Part shown: positions 1-12,525 of the stretch, in pieces
Layout of the letters: each line of letters starts with the position of its first letter
How positions within the stretch are numbered: the stretch's first letter is position 1
NCBI RefSeq assembly: GCF_000182925.2
Contig: NC_026501.1
Span: forward strand, 5,311,917 to 5,375,916
Source of the DNA: Neurospora crassa OR74A
Taxonomy: Eukaryota; Ascomycota; Sordariomycetes; Sordariales; Sordariaceae
Reading direction: 5' to 3'
DNA length: 64,000 nucleotides
The notes under the pieces: model-generated
Seen by the model: only the letters and a program-made list of their open reading frames with translations
Database searches by the model: none
What the model was told of the DNA's origin: nothing
Made by a program: the position numbers and the translations under genes

Positions 1-2815
1 GAATGTTCAACCGGCAGGAGAAACCCAGAAAGTGTACCTAGCTGATGTTTCACTCTCGGGCACAATCGAAATACAAATCCACATGGGAATCAGAAGAATT
101 TTCACAAAAGGCTTCCATGATTCGTTCGCTCCTGATCCTGATGTTTATCAGGCTGAATTGGGGACAGCCGGTTGGCTCAATGTTGTCAGGATGTGTCGAT
201 ATCTCGAGGAGCGTGAAAACCACAAAACCAAAATATGCAAGTATACATATAAAATAAACAAAAGACACTTGCGCACTGCAAGCTACCGCTGACTCTTCCC
301 ACTTGAGCAGTTGGTATTATCCGCAGCCTGGTGAAAAGAGGTTCTCACGACCAAATTTGAACCCTTTCATAGTTGATTCATACCTCTATGTTTTTGGAGA
401 TCAGGTCAAGGACAGAAGAAAGGTTCAGACATTGAAATGTCGGCTTCATCCGAACGTCGTTGGTGCTTGAACCCGGAGGGTGTTAACTCCAGCTGCTTGA
501 CTCCACCAACTCCACAAGTTTGAGCTTAGGGTGCATCGCTCTGCAGGCTACTGGTGTTGTACCCCCCTGCTAGACGCTGTGCCCTTGCTATAGCGTACAT
601 CAAACAGCATCTGGCGCCCGCAATGGGTCATTTCACTTCCAGGTGCCGGCCCGGCAGGTTCCTTGTATGTACAAGAAATAAAAGTTTGCAGGTTGTTCAA
701 TGTCTGGAGAATACCGGCAACTTCATCGCGAGAAGACCGACTAAATCAGCCTTGGCTATGGTTGTTCAAAGTCTTCCATATCGATTTTTGTCGAAAAACT
801 TGCCGATCCTGGAGGTGGCAGCTGAAAAGTGGATGCATCCAGGTACGGTTCTTTTGGTACAAGGATATCCTTGCGGAGGATCTGCCACGGTTTGTCATGA
901 GTTTACTTTACTAAACACGACGGAGCTTAGGAAGTGAAAAATAAAAATGATATGAATATAGGTACTTTTGTGTGATATCTCTCGGCTAACTGGTATGGGG
1001 GTCCAGTACACAGCGACTTTGTCTTCGTATCGACTGAGATTCAAGAAGTGAGGTGGAACCTTTCCCAAGTTCTTAACGTTGAGGTTAACAACAAACACCG
1101 TTCGTTCCCCAGTCCAACCACGGCAGGCTCGTCGATCTCGGGCAAGCTCGCTTTGGCTCCTGCCATCGCTAGCTGGATAAATATGAACATTGTGGCAAGT
1201 TGGGCTAGTAGAAACGAACTTACCGAACCAGTACCCCAGTGAGGTATTCAACGTCCCGCGAGGCTCCGCACCCAATCAACCCCGTCTTCCATTTCCACTC
1301 AGTACATACGGAGAAGAGAAAGCGCAAACTTCGACCATGCATATGCAGGCACCGTGATTCCGTGATCACATGAGTGAAGAAATTTATCTCTTCACTCGAT
1401 TCAAGTCACGTGTATTCGTCTTTCTCTTCGTCTCGATAGGACATCCCCGCGCTACCTTGTCCAGTCGAGGAGGTAGTGTATGTCCGGCAATGGACCTGGC
1501 GTAAGTGGTAGGTTGCCATCTGGCTCGGGAGCTGGGGAAGGATAGAACTAACCTGAACGAATATGCCGAGGTGGTGTTAAGTTACCTTTCTCACGAAGAT
1601 AGTCCTTCGTATATACAGGGGTCATACCGTAACCCGTTCGACAATCAGAAATCAGTCTTTGTAATGGGATCCATCACGATCACTGCATCTATCAACGGAT
1701 ACTTGCGTTGACAAAGTCGATATCCCCGCTGTCTCCGCTGTCTTCTCTTTTCGGACTGGCTCCCGTGCCTGGGATCAAGTCAAGTGAATCCTGATCCTTG
1801 TCAGAATTCATCCGATAAAAAGAGAACGACATTAAATAGTTAAGACGAGCCTTCTGATGCTTTGCAATGGGCATGGCCGATCATTTCTGTGTAAGGAATT
1901 TCTTTTTCTCCCCCTTCCTTCGGTTTAGTGCAGGTACATACGTACAGCTCAATGGAGAATCATGAACCCCGCTCCTCTTCCCCCTTGACAATGCAACAAC
2001 AGCCTGGCTCCCCTTTCAGACTCTCTGGGTCAAGCCTTTCAAGCACTCACTCATCCATTCTTTTTGGATTCGCCCATTGACAGAAAAGGCAGGTATCAAT
2101 CAGAAAGTCCCACACTAGACGATGTATTAGCAGAGGAGTTACTTAGTGCCCATTCAAAATGCCAGCCTGCCACATTCAGCTATCCCATCACCCAACAAAA
2201 TGGTGGTGCGCGCCCTTCAGCGCTTCAACTTCTTTACAAGCTTCCACCCGCTGAAAGCAAGGTGAACAAATGGCCAGGAGGCACAAGCACTCAACAAGGC
2301 TTTCTTGCTCGGGAGCTCGCCGGTCATGTCGCCAAGTCCGCCAAGACCTTTTCGGCCTCAGGTGTCGGGTTTTGAAACAGCATATCTGTGAGAGTTAGCA
2401 AAAGGGCCGAGCTTGTTTGTAGGAAATAACGGCTTGGACTGCGTGCCGGTCAATTTGAGGAAGAGCGGAAGAGCGGTGGGAGTGACAGTGTTCAAGGTCG
2501 GCCGAGGCTGATGTACTTCACGATTTTTATTTTTGTTATTATTTTTTTACTTTTTATTGGGAACAGTTGCCGGCTGCTGGGCACATGGCACTATAGTTGA
2601 GGCTATGCCATACTGGTATAGATCGGACACGGAATTTCCTGGCACTTGCTGGGTTTTTGCATTTATTGAGTCTGGTATTTACAGGGCACATTACTTTATG
2701 TAGTAAACTTGAAGTATCAGACCCGGAAGGGCCACACACACAAGTCCTGACTCAGCTTTCAAGTTGTCTTCCCACCAACACAAACGAAAACAGCGACACA
2801 TATTGCACTGCACTA
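1..2815. other. Left flank, no recognised gene
   Basis: This stretch has ordinary mixed base composition, in sharp contrast to the AT-rich block further right. It contains only short open frames, the longest about 126 codons (895-1,275, minus) and 103 codons (2,064-2,375, plus). None has a motif I recognise, and I could not chain them into a spliced gene. It may include the far upstream or downstream region of a gene outside the window. An AT-rich patch near 2,520-2,560 precedes the 3' end of the patatin-like gene. Confidence 0.5.
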
Positions 2816-4963
2816 CTAGTTAACACCAGTAGTCTTTGCTCTGCCCGTACCCGACCTCCTCTCCCTCTCCCTCTCCCACCGCTCCCGATCGCTTCCATTC
2901 GGCGACGGTGCCGACTGCGCCGACATCATCGGGCCCCTGCTACTAGCCTTGCGCCTCAGCCCGCCAGCCTTGAGCCTACGCGCCTGCTGATACGCGCGAT
3001 CAAGTTCCGTCTCCACGGCGCAGCGGATCTTAAGCGCCGCCACGGCCGGCCACACGCTGCGCTCGCCACGAAGGATCCAGTACTTGAGCGTTTCTTTCGT
3101 GGGTGTCTCAAGCAGCCGGATAAAGTCGCCGGCCGTCACCTCGGGCACGAGTGTCACGCTCGCTCCTGGGACGCGCTCATCCACAAGGAAACGACGAATG
3201 CCGGCAGGGAGCAGGCGGAGGGCGTCGAGCTGGCTGAGCCGGTGGCGGATTTCGAGGCCCATCATGCGGACAAGGAAGGCGGTTGCCGACATCGTCTTGT
3301 TGCGGGTCTCGAAGAGGGAAGGACCGTGCATGTCGCTTTGCAGGAAGGGGATCAAATAGGGCCGCGCCTGGCTGACGATGAAATGGTTGACGTTGAAGAG
3401 TTCGGCGATGCGCTGGAGGGGCGATTCGCGCTCCGAGTATGAGGCGTGTGTCCAGTGGCGGAAGTCAACTGTGTTGGCGGGCTTCCAGGGGACGATGTTG
3501 CCCTGAGAGTCCTTGCAGAGAATCTTGGTTTCTCGGTCACCGTAAAGCGAGGAGGATGAGGCGTTGGATGCTAGCGCCGCTGTCCAGATTAGCTGTAAGG
3601 ATTTGTGTCAGTAACTGGACCGCCGATAATTTCTTCCTTGAAGGGCAATGCCGACATACCACATTGGGAGCTGTGAGATAGTTCAGGAGGGTTGGAACAC
3701 CCCCCTGTCCAGCCGTGGCGACCGTGATGTTCAGTACTCTCTTGCTACGGTTATACGCTTCCTCAAACGTGAGGTCGCCCAAGTTAGACCTGATGCAGTG
3801 CTCCAACACCTTGACATCCAGGAAGTAGCCTTTTTTCCAGAACCTAGTCAGTCTACGTACTAGAGTCGACCAGGGATTAGTCCACCATGAATTCCTCTTA
3901 TCCTTCCCTTCACCGTTGGCGGGAGTGCCAAGCTTGCTCGAAAAGGCAGAGAGGTCAATGGCTTCACCACTCAAGACATGCAGCAGTTCCTCCTCCGTAT
4001 GAACAGCTACAAGGGCAGCGATCAAAGCTCCAGTTGCCGTCCCGGTGATAATTCGCGGGAGCAAGCCACGCAGGAACAGTGCCTTGGCGACACCGAGATG
4101 ACAGAGACCAAAGATAGCGCCGCCTTGAAAAACGAGGGTGCTCCGTCCAAATGCTTGTCTGGTATCGTGGATAAAATCGAGCTTCATTTGTGTCGACATG
4201 TAACCCATCGTGTTGCTGCCACTTCCACCACCTGCCGTACTGTTTCCGCTGTCTTTGCCGTCATCAGAACTCGCCAGTCCGGGACTCACAGGCCTTGCTC
4301 CTTTGAAACCGGGTGTGAGACTGTTGTTGGGATAGTTCGTTCCGGTCCTCCTAACTGTCGGTAACATGCCAATCTCCTCGATCACTTCTGCAACCGCAGT
4401 GATATATTCCTCGATCAGAATCTTGGTTCCCGCAAAGCTCTTGTTGTATAGCTTAGGTGCCGTGATATTACCAAGGTTTCGAACGAGACCGCTGCGCAAA
4501 AGGTTGACAAGCGCATTGACATCGCCGTTATCGCGCGCAACCTCAATGCTCTCCAACCGCTCGTTGATCAATTTGTAGTCATAATGCCGGCTGATTGGGC
4601 TATTACGCCACAAATCGAGGCCGAGGAGTGTGTCGAGCCGGATGGCAGCTTCCTCCCACTCGTCGAACTCGGAAGCATTGCGGAGGACGTCGAGCCAGAC
4701 CTCAACCGGGTTGCGGCGCCGGTACCATTCACGGAATTTCTAGGCGGACGGGATTAGCCTGGGTCATGTCTACATGCGTTGACATCATCAGCCCTTTGGG
4801 TGAACAAGTCTTGGGACATAATGTCGAGTCAAGACAAGGGAACTGAGGTCGAAGGTCTGTAGGACGTAACGAGATACAAAGCACTCACACCTGCCCAGAA
4901 GAGTACAATGTCTAGAAATATCCTCCAGAATGATATGAATATTGTGGGTATTAGTGACCCCAT
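2816..4963 (-). CDS. Patatin-like phospholipase-domain protein (TGL3/4/5-SDP1 type), catalytic dyad replaced
   Basis: Three exons on the minus strand: 4,889-4,963, 3,660-4,739 and 2,816-3,592, giving about 643 residues. Introns are 4,740-4,888 and 3,593-3,659, both GT-AG and frame-preserving. The first exon encodes a membrane-anchoring hydrophobic segment (about residues 5-24). The second starts with the DUF3336 signature (KFREWYRRRNP). The patatin core has a glycine-rich oxyanion-type loop (GGAIFGLCH, about 231-239), a nucleophile-elbow position reading GTATG (258-262), and the conserved ELFNVNHFIVSQ segment in exon 3. Family members are lipid-droplet triacylglycerol lipases or acyltransferases using GxSxG and Asp-Gly. 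Here the serine is alanine (GCA codon) and the Asp-Gly position reads His-Ala (434-435). The fold is clear, but hydrolase activity by the usual dyad is unlikely. The Ser/Thr/Gly-rich linker before the core and the Arg-rich C-terminus are low complexity. The start is the Met just before the hydrophobic segment; an in-frame upstream start inside the A/T-rich leader (5,027-5,029) is less likely. Confidence 0.88.
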
Positions 4964-5770
4964 TGTAGAGAGATCAATAACAAAAAAAGAAAGAAAAAAA
5001 TAAGAACAACGAAAAAAAGAAAAAAACACTGCCGTAGTGTTCAGGACAAGCAGTGATGCGTGACGAGTGGCATGAACGGCTGTGTCAAGAACATATCCTG
5101 ATCTCGCTCATTTATAGTTGTCGGTGGCAGATGAAGCGATAGGAGAAAACGACAACATGCGCAACTTGAGTCAGTTGCGGCGAAAGAGGTTGAACGAGCG
5201 TGGAAGAAGAATGATGTGGCGGCAGCGGGTATGCCTACGTAGGTAGGTACGGTTAGGTACGTCGTTGTTGTTCGGTAGATAAAAACGAGCGAGTGTCGTG
5301 TCTCGGTGTGTGTGTGTGTGTGTCTTAGAGGTCAATCAGCTGACAACGGGACGTTGGATGTTTTCCTCGCCTGTCGCCTGCGGTCAAAAATTGAATGGCA
5401 CGAAACGAAGTAAACGAAAGGCTCGGATGAAGATGTCCGGGATGTGTTGCGGGAAAAAAAAAAAGGAAAAAGAAGCTTAAAACCAGACTGGGTCAGGTCC
5501 GTGTCATTCCATGTTTTGGGTCGGGTTTGGTGTTCTTCACAGGCGCGTCGAACGGTGGGAGAAGATGCAAACGGAAGTCTGGCCGGAAGTTAAGGGGGTG
5601 GGTGCCGTGTGGACTGGGTGGACACTGGACTGTGTGCCCGACGTCAGCTGCTGGATCCCCCTCAGGCAGGGGGACGGTGAATGGGGGCATTAGAAAATAT
5701 GGGTCCGATCACGTGCCAAGTCGCTTTTGGTACCTTCTTTGCACAGATAGATCGATAAGCCCGCAAACTG
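4964..5770. promoter_or_regulatory. Upstream region of the patatin-like gene up to the RIP block
   Basis: Presumed promoter and 5' leader of the minus-strand patatin-like gene. It holds purine-rich A-tracts next to the start (4,979-5,027), a perfect 10-bp palindrome CCTACGTAGG at 5,234-5,243 followed by GTAGGTAC-type repeats to about 5,261, and an 18-nt GT dinucleotide run at 5,306-5,323. Short open frames at 5,298-5,856 show no recognisable protein. Composition changes abruptly near 5,770. Confidence 0.45.
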
Positions 5771-6825
5771 CCGTAAATAGCCGCTATTTTAATAAATTAC
5801 ACTTACGCATTAGCCAAGTTCTTCCAATGCATTTTATACAACGCAATAACATATAATTTTCATATATTACAATAAAAGAACTAACTATAATACAATACTA
5901 TATTAAGGAATATTATATAAATAAGAAGAACAAGCACATATATACTAGTAAGTAGGTAAGCAATTAATTATTTAATTAACGGTAGAGGGAATAAACCCCC
6001 TTATACTATTATTAATAAACCTAATATCTTCTATAATATAAAGTAATAAAGCTAAACTAAATTAATTCTAATAAAGTAACCTAAACTATTATAATCTATA
6101 AAAAACTATAGTACTTATCGAATACAAAAACTCTATTTACAAATATAAACTTATATATATCCGAAAAGAGAATATCGCCTATCGGTATAATAAGTATTAG
6201 TATATATAATATATATAAGAGGAAACTAGACAGAAACCTACTAGACGGTAGAAATTCATTAATATTAATATCTATATCTATAAACTTAATTATATTTACA
6301 CTTTCTATTCTTCCTAAACTAAAAGGAATAATTAACTACCTATATTATAATTCACTTTAATTTTATAGGGCGAATAATAGAAGGGGTAGTATTTTATACT
6401 AATTAGTATAAGTTTAGTATATATACCTAAGTAAGTCGAAAATAAGAAATCCAATTTACCTTTTGGAGGGAAGGGGGTTCCGGTTCTTTTCCGCCAAAAT
6501 CTCGGTTTAACGACTCTACTATATCCTTAGCGATATTCAACAATTTATTACTATAGTCCTATTAAAAAGTTAAATATAAATTCTATATATATATAGTAGA
6601 ATGTACTACACTTAACTTACTAATTGTTTATTAATATCTATAAGGTCTAAAATTATAGATTAGTCCGGAAGAGGAATTATAATAATTAATATTCTAATAC
6701 GATCTATTAAACCGTTAAGTAAAATAGGCGAGCCTAAAGGCGAGATTATAGGAAGTCTATTAGGCTCTAGGCTCTAATTTACTATATTATTCCAATTAAT
6801 AGTGGCGTCCGGTACGGTAGGTATA

Positions 6826-7121
6826 AGGTTATTATCCTATATTAAATTAATATATATTTAGGATATATTAAAGAGAAGATATTTAATTTACCCTTTTATT
6901 TAGAAGAGAAGTAGGAGTACGTAATAGTAAAGGGGGTATAACGGGTAGTAAATTGTTTAATACAATAGGGGCGAGGTTATTATCTTATACTAAATTAGTA
7001 TATATTCAAAATATATCGAAGAGAAGATATTTAACTTACTCCTTTATTCGAAAGAGAAATAGGAGTACGTAATAGCAAAGGGGGTATAATAGGTAGTAAA
7101 TTATTTAGTATATATTTTTAC
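6826..7121. repeat. Tandem duplication, two ~148-bp units, RIP-diverged
   Basis: Two adjacent copies at 6,826-6,973 and 6,974-7,121 share the same order of motifs (AGGTTATTATC, AGAGAAGATATTTAA, AGGAGTACGTAATAG, AAAGGGGGTATAA). They differ largely by C/T and G/A changes. Direct neighbouring duplication is the substrate RIP recognises. No protein assignment is possible. Confidence 0.7.
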
Positions 7122-10100
7122 TATAGCGGAATACTTTTAAAAGGATTTACTTTAACCCGTTTAATTTAAATAATAGTACTATCTTCGGCTTTCTTAAAAT
7201 ATACCTCCTATTCCTTCCCATCCTCATCTATCTCTTTCTTAAATATTTTAAATAATCTATCCCCTACGCAAATAATTAATACAAAATTACAAAGGGCGGC
7301 CATTATTTCTCTTTCAATTAAATAGAAGTTGGGCTAAATATATAATTAATATATATTAGTATATAGTCTATCTATATTTTTTAACGGGTATATCTACTAA
7401 TTAAGAAGGTTATTTATATTTAATCGTTATAAAGTAGGGGTAGGGCCGACGAATATTTATAAGTTCCAATTAAATTCTAAGTATATAAGTAAGGGGACTC
7501 CTTCTACAATATACCCTAATTTACTATTACCGCGAGGGTATCGTCTATTAGACTATATATTATTAATATATATAGCGTATATAAATAGAACTTATATAAC
7601 AATATACTAGATAGTAGAAATAGTCGCTATATTTATCTATAAACGTATTATTAGTAACTTTAAATAATTGTATTAAATAATTTATTAAATTAAAACCTAT
7701 TTAGGTATACTTACAATATTCGTCTATAAGCTTCAGTAATAGCGTTAAATAATTTTGCTTTATCTTTCGGGATATTTAAAAAGTAGGAGAACTGCTACCG
7801 TCGAAATAGGATATATTAGATAAGCGCACTAAATATAGAATAAAGTAAATTTTATATATATATATTAAATATAAGGTTAATTAATTACCTTCTCGCAACC
7901 TTTATCTTTATACACAATAGGTTACCTACAATAGAATCAATATTAACATTGGAAGAATATTTTAAATTAAGATATTTAATATATAATTATAAAATTATAA
8001 AGATATAACTATATTATAAACTATTTATAATATCTACCTTACAATTAACAATTTAAATTAATATACCTAAGTAGGGTTATAGAAAGAAAAGAATTATAAT
8101 TTACATTCCAATATTATACTTTAATAAAATAATTATACGATTAAACAACATCCAGCTATAGAAATACCTATATTCTAAATTAGGGTTGTTTATATCGAAG
8201 GTTATTTTGGCTAGGATCTTAGCTTTATCCAGCCCACTTACCTATACTAATTCTAAATCTATAGCAACTACTTTAATATATTTAAATCAATATATACACA
8301 ATATATTCAATTATTTTCAATAACTATTAGAATTGCACTTACTACAATACTATAATTCTATATTATTAAACTACGAAGTGTAAAATAGTAAAAGTAAGTA
8401 TTAATAATATAAAGCAAAGGTAATAACGTAAGGCGAAGGAAAAATATATTTAAAGGTTATATTAAACCTCGCTCAAGCCACTTTTATATTAAATATAATA
8501 TAAAAATAAAATAGTAATACTTTATATATAGTTATTAACAAATATAAAACGTAATAGTAAAAGGACTAATATATAAATTTTATATATTAAATTAACCGGA
8601 ATTTAGTACCTTAGTAGAATAGAGGGGAAGGGGAAGGAGAAAAATAAATTTATTTTTATACGAAAGGGAGTATAATATTCTAAGCCATTTACTATCCAAC
8701 TTCGTCTAAACTTTCAAATCACCTACTTATCGTCCTATCCAATCGGTTCAATTTCACCTTATTAACATCAAACTACATACATCATTTTAACTAATAATAA
8801 TCCGTCTATTTAGAGCCTCGGAGTATTATTATTTATATATACGCTTCGTTATAATATTAAATTCGATTTATACTTTAATACTCTCTTATCTTAGGAATAT
8901 AATATTTATATATAAATACACATATCTAGGGCATATCTTAATTTAACTACTATTCTTTATAATTAATATTATTTAATAATAATATTAAATAACCGCACGC
9001 TATAAATTACCCTTAATTAAATTTGAATTAATATAACTTTAAAGTATTCCTTAGACTAAGTGTAATAGTCCTTACCGAGGAGAATCCGGGCGAATAGGGA
9101 TATTTTTATAGTACATATATTCAATATAAAGTTTAGTATTACATTCTAATATATACTTATACCTATATAAGCCCGATCCCCTACAATAATACTAAATAGG
9201 TACCTCCTAATAAGTCTTATATTAAATTATTTAAATTTTCTAACTTATAATTAACATTTAAATTTCAAGGGCAGCGAGCAGAGAGGGAGGCTAGTATCCC
9301 TACTCGAAACCGTTAATATCCGATATATATTACATATAAAATACATATTAATTTAATTTAAAATATTAATTAAGTTAATTAATAACCCTAGTTTCAATAA
9401 TTACTATATTAAACAACGCGCACCCCCCCAACCCAGCCGTTCAAATCTCTACAGTAAACAACCTCGTATAAATATACTTATAAAGTGAATAAATATATAT
9501 AATTACTAACTTTATAATTTAATTACTTTATTAATAAGGATATAACTTATATATGTAGTTATATAACTTCTAGCTAGTGGAATATATATTTAATACCTAT
9601 ATTACTAATTATATATAGGATATATATTAATAAATATTATATAGCTTCGCAAATATTTTCGTAATAGTTACGCTAGGGTAAGTAAGCTTACTTATTCTTA
9701 ATTTACTAAATAATTAGTTTATACTCACTTAAATATAATAATTCTCAACCGTCTCCGTATATAAGTTGAATTGTACGCCTTCGAACGTAGCGTTAGGGAA
9801 ATATAAATTTATATATCTAATTTAGGAGTAAGGTTTAAATATTAAAAGTACTATAATATATTAAAATACTAGGTATTATTTCGTAGTTAGAGGTACGCCC
9901 AATTCTTAATCGAACCTAAGTAAGTACTAGAATAACTATATATACAATTTATATATAATAAAAAAACTATTAATACTCTATAATCGTATTAATAATAACT
10001 CTAAGCTCTAATTCTATATAGAGTGGCTGGAGGAGATCGTATAAATATATACCTACTACGTAATAATTATTTTTAATATATAATTAACTAAATTTAATAC

Positions 10101-12039
10101 TATATAGCTATAAATCCCTAGAATTTATAATCGCTTAAGGAATTAAATTCTACTATATATATAATACTCTATTTACTATATCCCAAACATATATTAACAA
10201 TATTAAACCTTACCTAAAGAATTATTAACCGATAGTACTATTCTACTATTCCCTATTATTAAGAAGGAGATAATAGTATTAGATAGACCTAGAACGGCGC
10301 CCCCTACGGTAAAAAACGCCTATTTTACAAGTATATTAATAATTAGGTTAATTAAAATATTAGGAGGCGGATTTAACTAAGTTCCAAGAGTTAACTCTAA
10401 TTCGAATAAATCCTATTTACTCTTCCTTCCCCTATTATCTATAGAAGTAATATTAATAATTATAATATAGGCCCTTTATTTATCTACCTCTAAGAAAAAG
10501 CGTACTAACGCTTAAGGCTCATTATATATAAGTAATATATAAGAGTATATTAGTATATATTAGGCAGCTTTCTCTATAACGGACAATATAAGAATTATTA
10601 GGTATTCTAAAATAAATTCGTAGATTAGCTTTAATTTATAAAATATATATAATAATTTACTAATTATAATTATTAAATATATATATATAGGATATATAGA
10701 ATTATTAACCCCAACTCTATTATTTTAGTTTATTTTATAGCGCTTCAAACTCCTCTATCCCTAAGAAATTCAACCTACTCTCTAGATTATAAAATTTCCC
10801 AAACAATAATAGGAACGAATCTATATTAAAACGCCGGGAAAAACTACTTACTAGATTAGAGCCTAATACCTCTAAATTATCACACACTATTACTACTTCC
10901 GCTTGCCGAATTTACGAACTTAAACCTAATATAGTACCTTCTTTATATATATAAACTATATATAAAGGTATCTATTCTCTTAGTATATTTAGGTCTGCTA
11001 TAATATACCCCCATTTCCGATACTTCCAATCCTAATACTTATCCTATATATTTGCCTAGCACTCTTAGTACTACTCTAATACAAGTTTTTAATTCTTATA
11101 ATATAAATTATACTAATTCTCGCTAGACTTATTAGAACGAAAATTATTCTTAAGTAGGTACTTATCGCTAGCAATTACAAAATTAAATAATATCCGATTA
11201 ACTACAATCCTAAGCCTTATTTCGCAAAAGTCCCTAAATAAATTATAATTAAATATAATATTAGGGTATTCTATAGAATAATTATAATTAGCCCGGATAA
11301 TAATATTAAGAGAACCTTTAGCCTCTTTATTTAAATCTTCGTAATTTAAAATAATAATTAGGTAATTATATATTCCTAATATATTAATCTCAAATATAGG
11401 TATAGAACTACAATTTAGATTATAATTTAAATTCGGAAAAAGAGTAGCTTTCTTTTTACTTAGCGCTAATTTATAACTGGAAGGTACGGATTCTATATCT
11501 TTAATCTTTATTACGCGGGAGTTAGGCTATATATTTAGAGGAGTTCTATTATTTTTAATAGTATTATCTTACCCGCTATCTTCGTTATTAGTAATTATAA
11601 TAAGGTTAATTATAATACTCTCTACTTTTATAGATAGCTATAAAATACCGGATATATATCGTATATATAGTAAAGCGGCAGCCCTATCTTTATTGCTTAG
11701 TTTAATTTGTAGAAAAGGATAAATACCGGTATAGCCGGTCCTTTTAATTTTAAAAATCTGCTTCGGTTTAGTAAGCGGGCTAGGGTTTTCCGTATTTACT
11801 TAACTTCGGGAAGTCCGGACCTCGTTATTAATAGTATTCCAATAATTTACAATAATATTAGTATCTTCTATATTTATTATCGGCCGTAGGGTACTAAATA
11901 TATATCCTTTATATATTGTAGTAATATTTAATTATATATTAGGGATATTCTTTATATTAATTAGGGATACTTCGTATATTAGTCGCTATTTATTATTAAT
12001 TTATCTGCTAATCTACTTCCCTAATACGAACCTAATCCT

Positions 12040-12525
12040 TTAATTAATTAAATATCGGCTTTAATAAGATTAACCTTTATCGCCGGTATTAATTTTTAAA
12101 ACCTCCTTTTCCTTTCCCTTCCTAAATAATTAATTTAAGGTTAATTAACCCTTATTACCCAAATCGGAGAATTTAATTACCTCCCTCTCCTTACCCTTCC
12201 TAAATAGTCGGCTCGGGGTTAACTAACCCTCATCGCCCGAATCGGAAAGCTCAACTATCTCCTTCTTCTTTCTTTTATTAAATAATAATTAAGTATTTAA
12301 TATATATCGACTATATATTAGTATTATAATTGAAGACCTATTAATATTAGTATAAACCTTATAAATATTAAGAATTAGAGAAGACGGATATAATAAACCG
12401 AAGACGCTATCCTCCTTAGTATTCTGAAGGTTTAATAAAATACTAAAGTATTTAAACCTAGCTAGTATACTATTAGATATATATAGAGTATATATAACTA
12501 TCGGATTTATATCGAGAATAGGCAC
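12040..12525 (-). pseudogene. RIP-degraded coding relic with 26-residue tandem repeats
   Basis: One minus-strand frame runs from about 12,525 to about 12,040. It starts with 78 open codons (12,289-12,525), then after a stop continues in the same frame into three 78-bp units. Each unit encodes a basic-acidic pattern like RKGKEREVIKFSD followed by G-stop-LT. The stops are TAA or TAG at equivalent repeat positions, where an ancestral Gln codon would be the simplest explanation under RIP. Unit length is a multiple of three, supporting an ancestral protein repeat. Family unknown; a mobile-element structural protein is possible but not shown. Confidence 0.55.

Noticed and set aside
2597-3442. 281-codon plus-strand frame with Arg/Pro-rich sequence
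   Set aside because: It lies antisense to exon 3 of the patatin-like gene, whose minus-strand frame matches family motifs; the plus frame is a codon-composition shadow.
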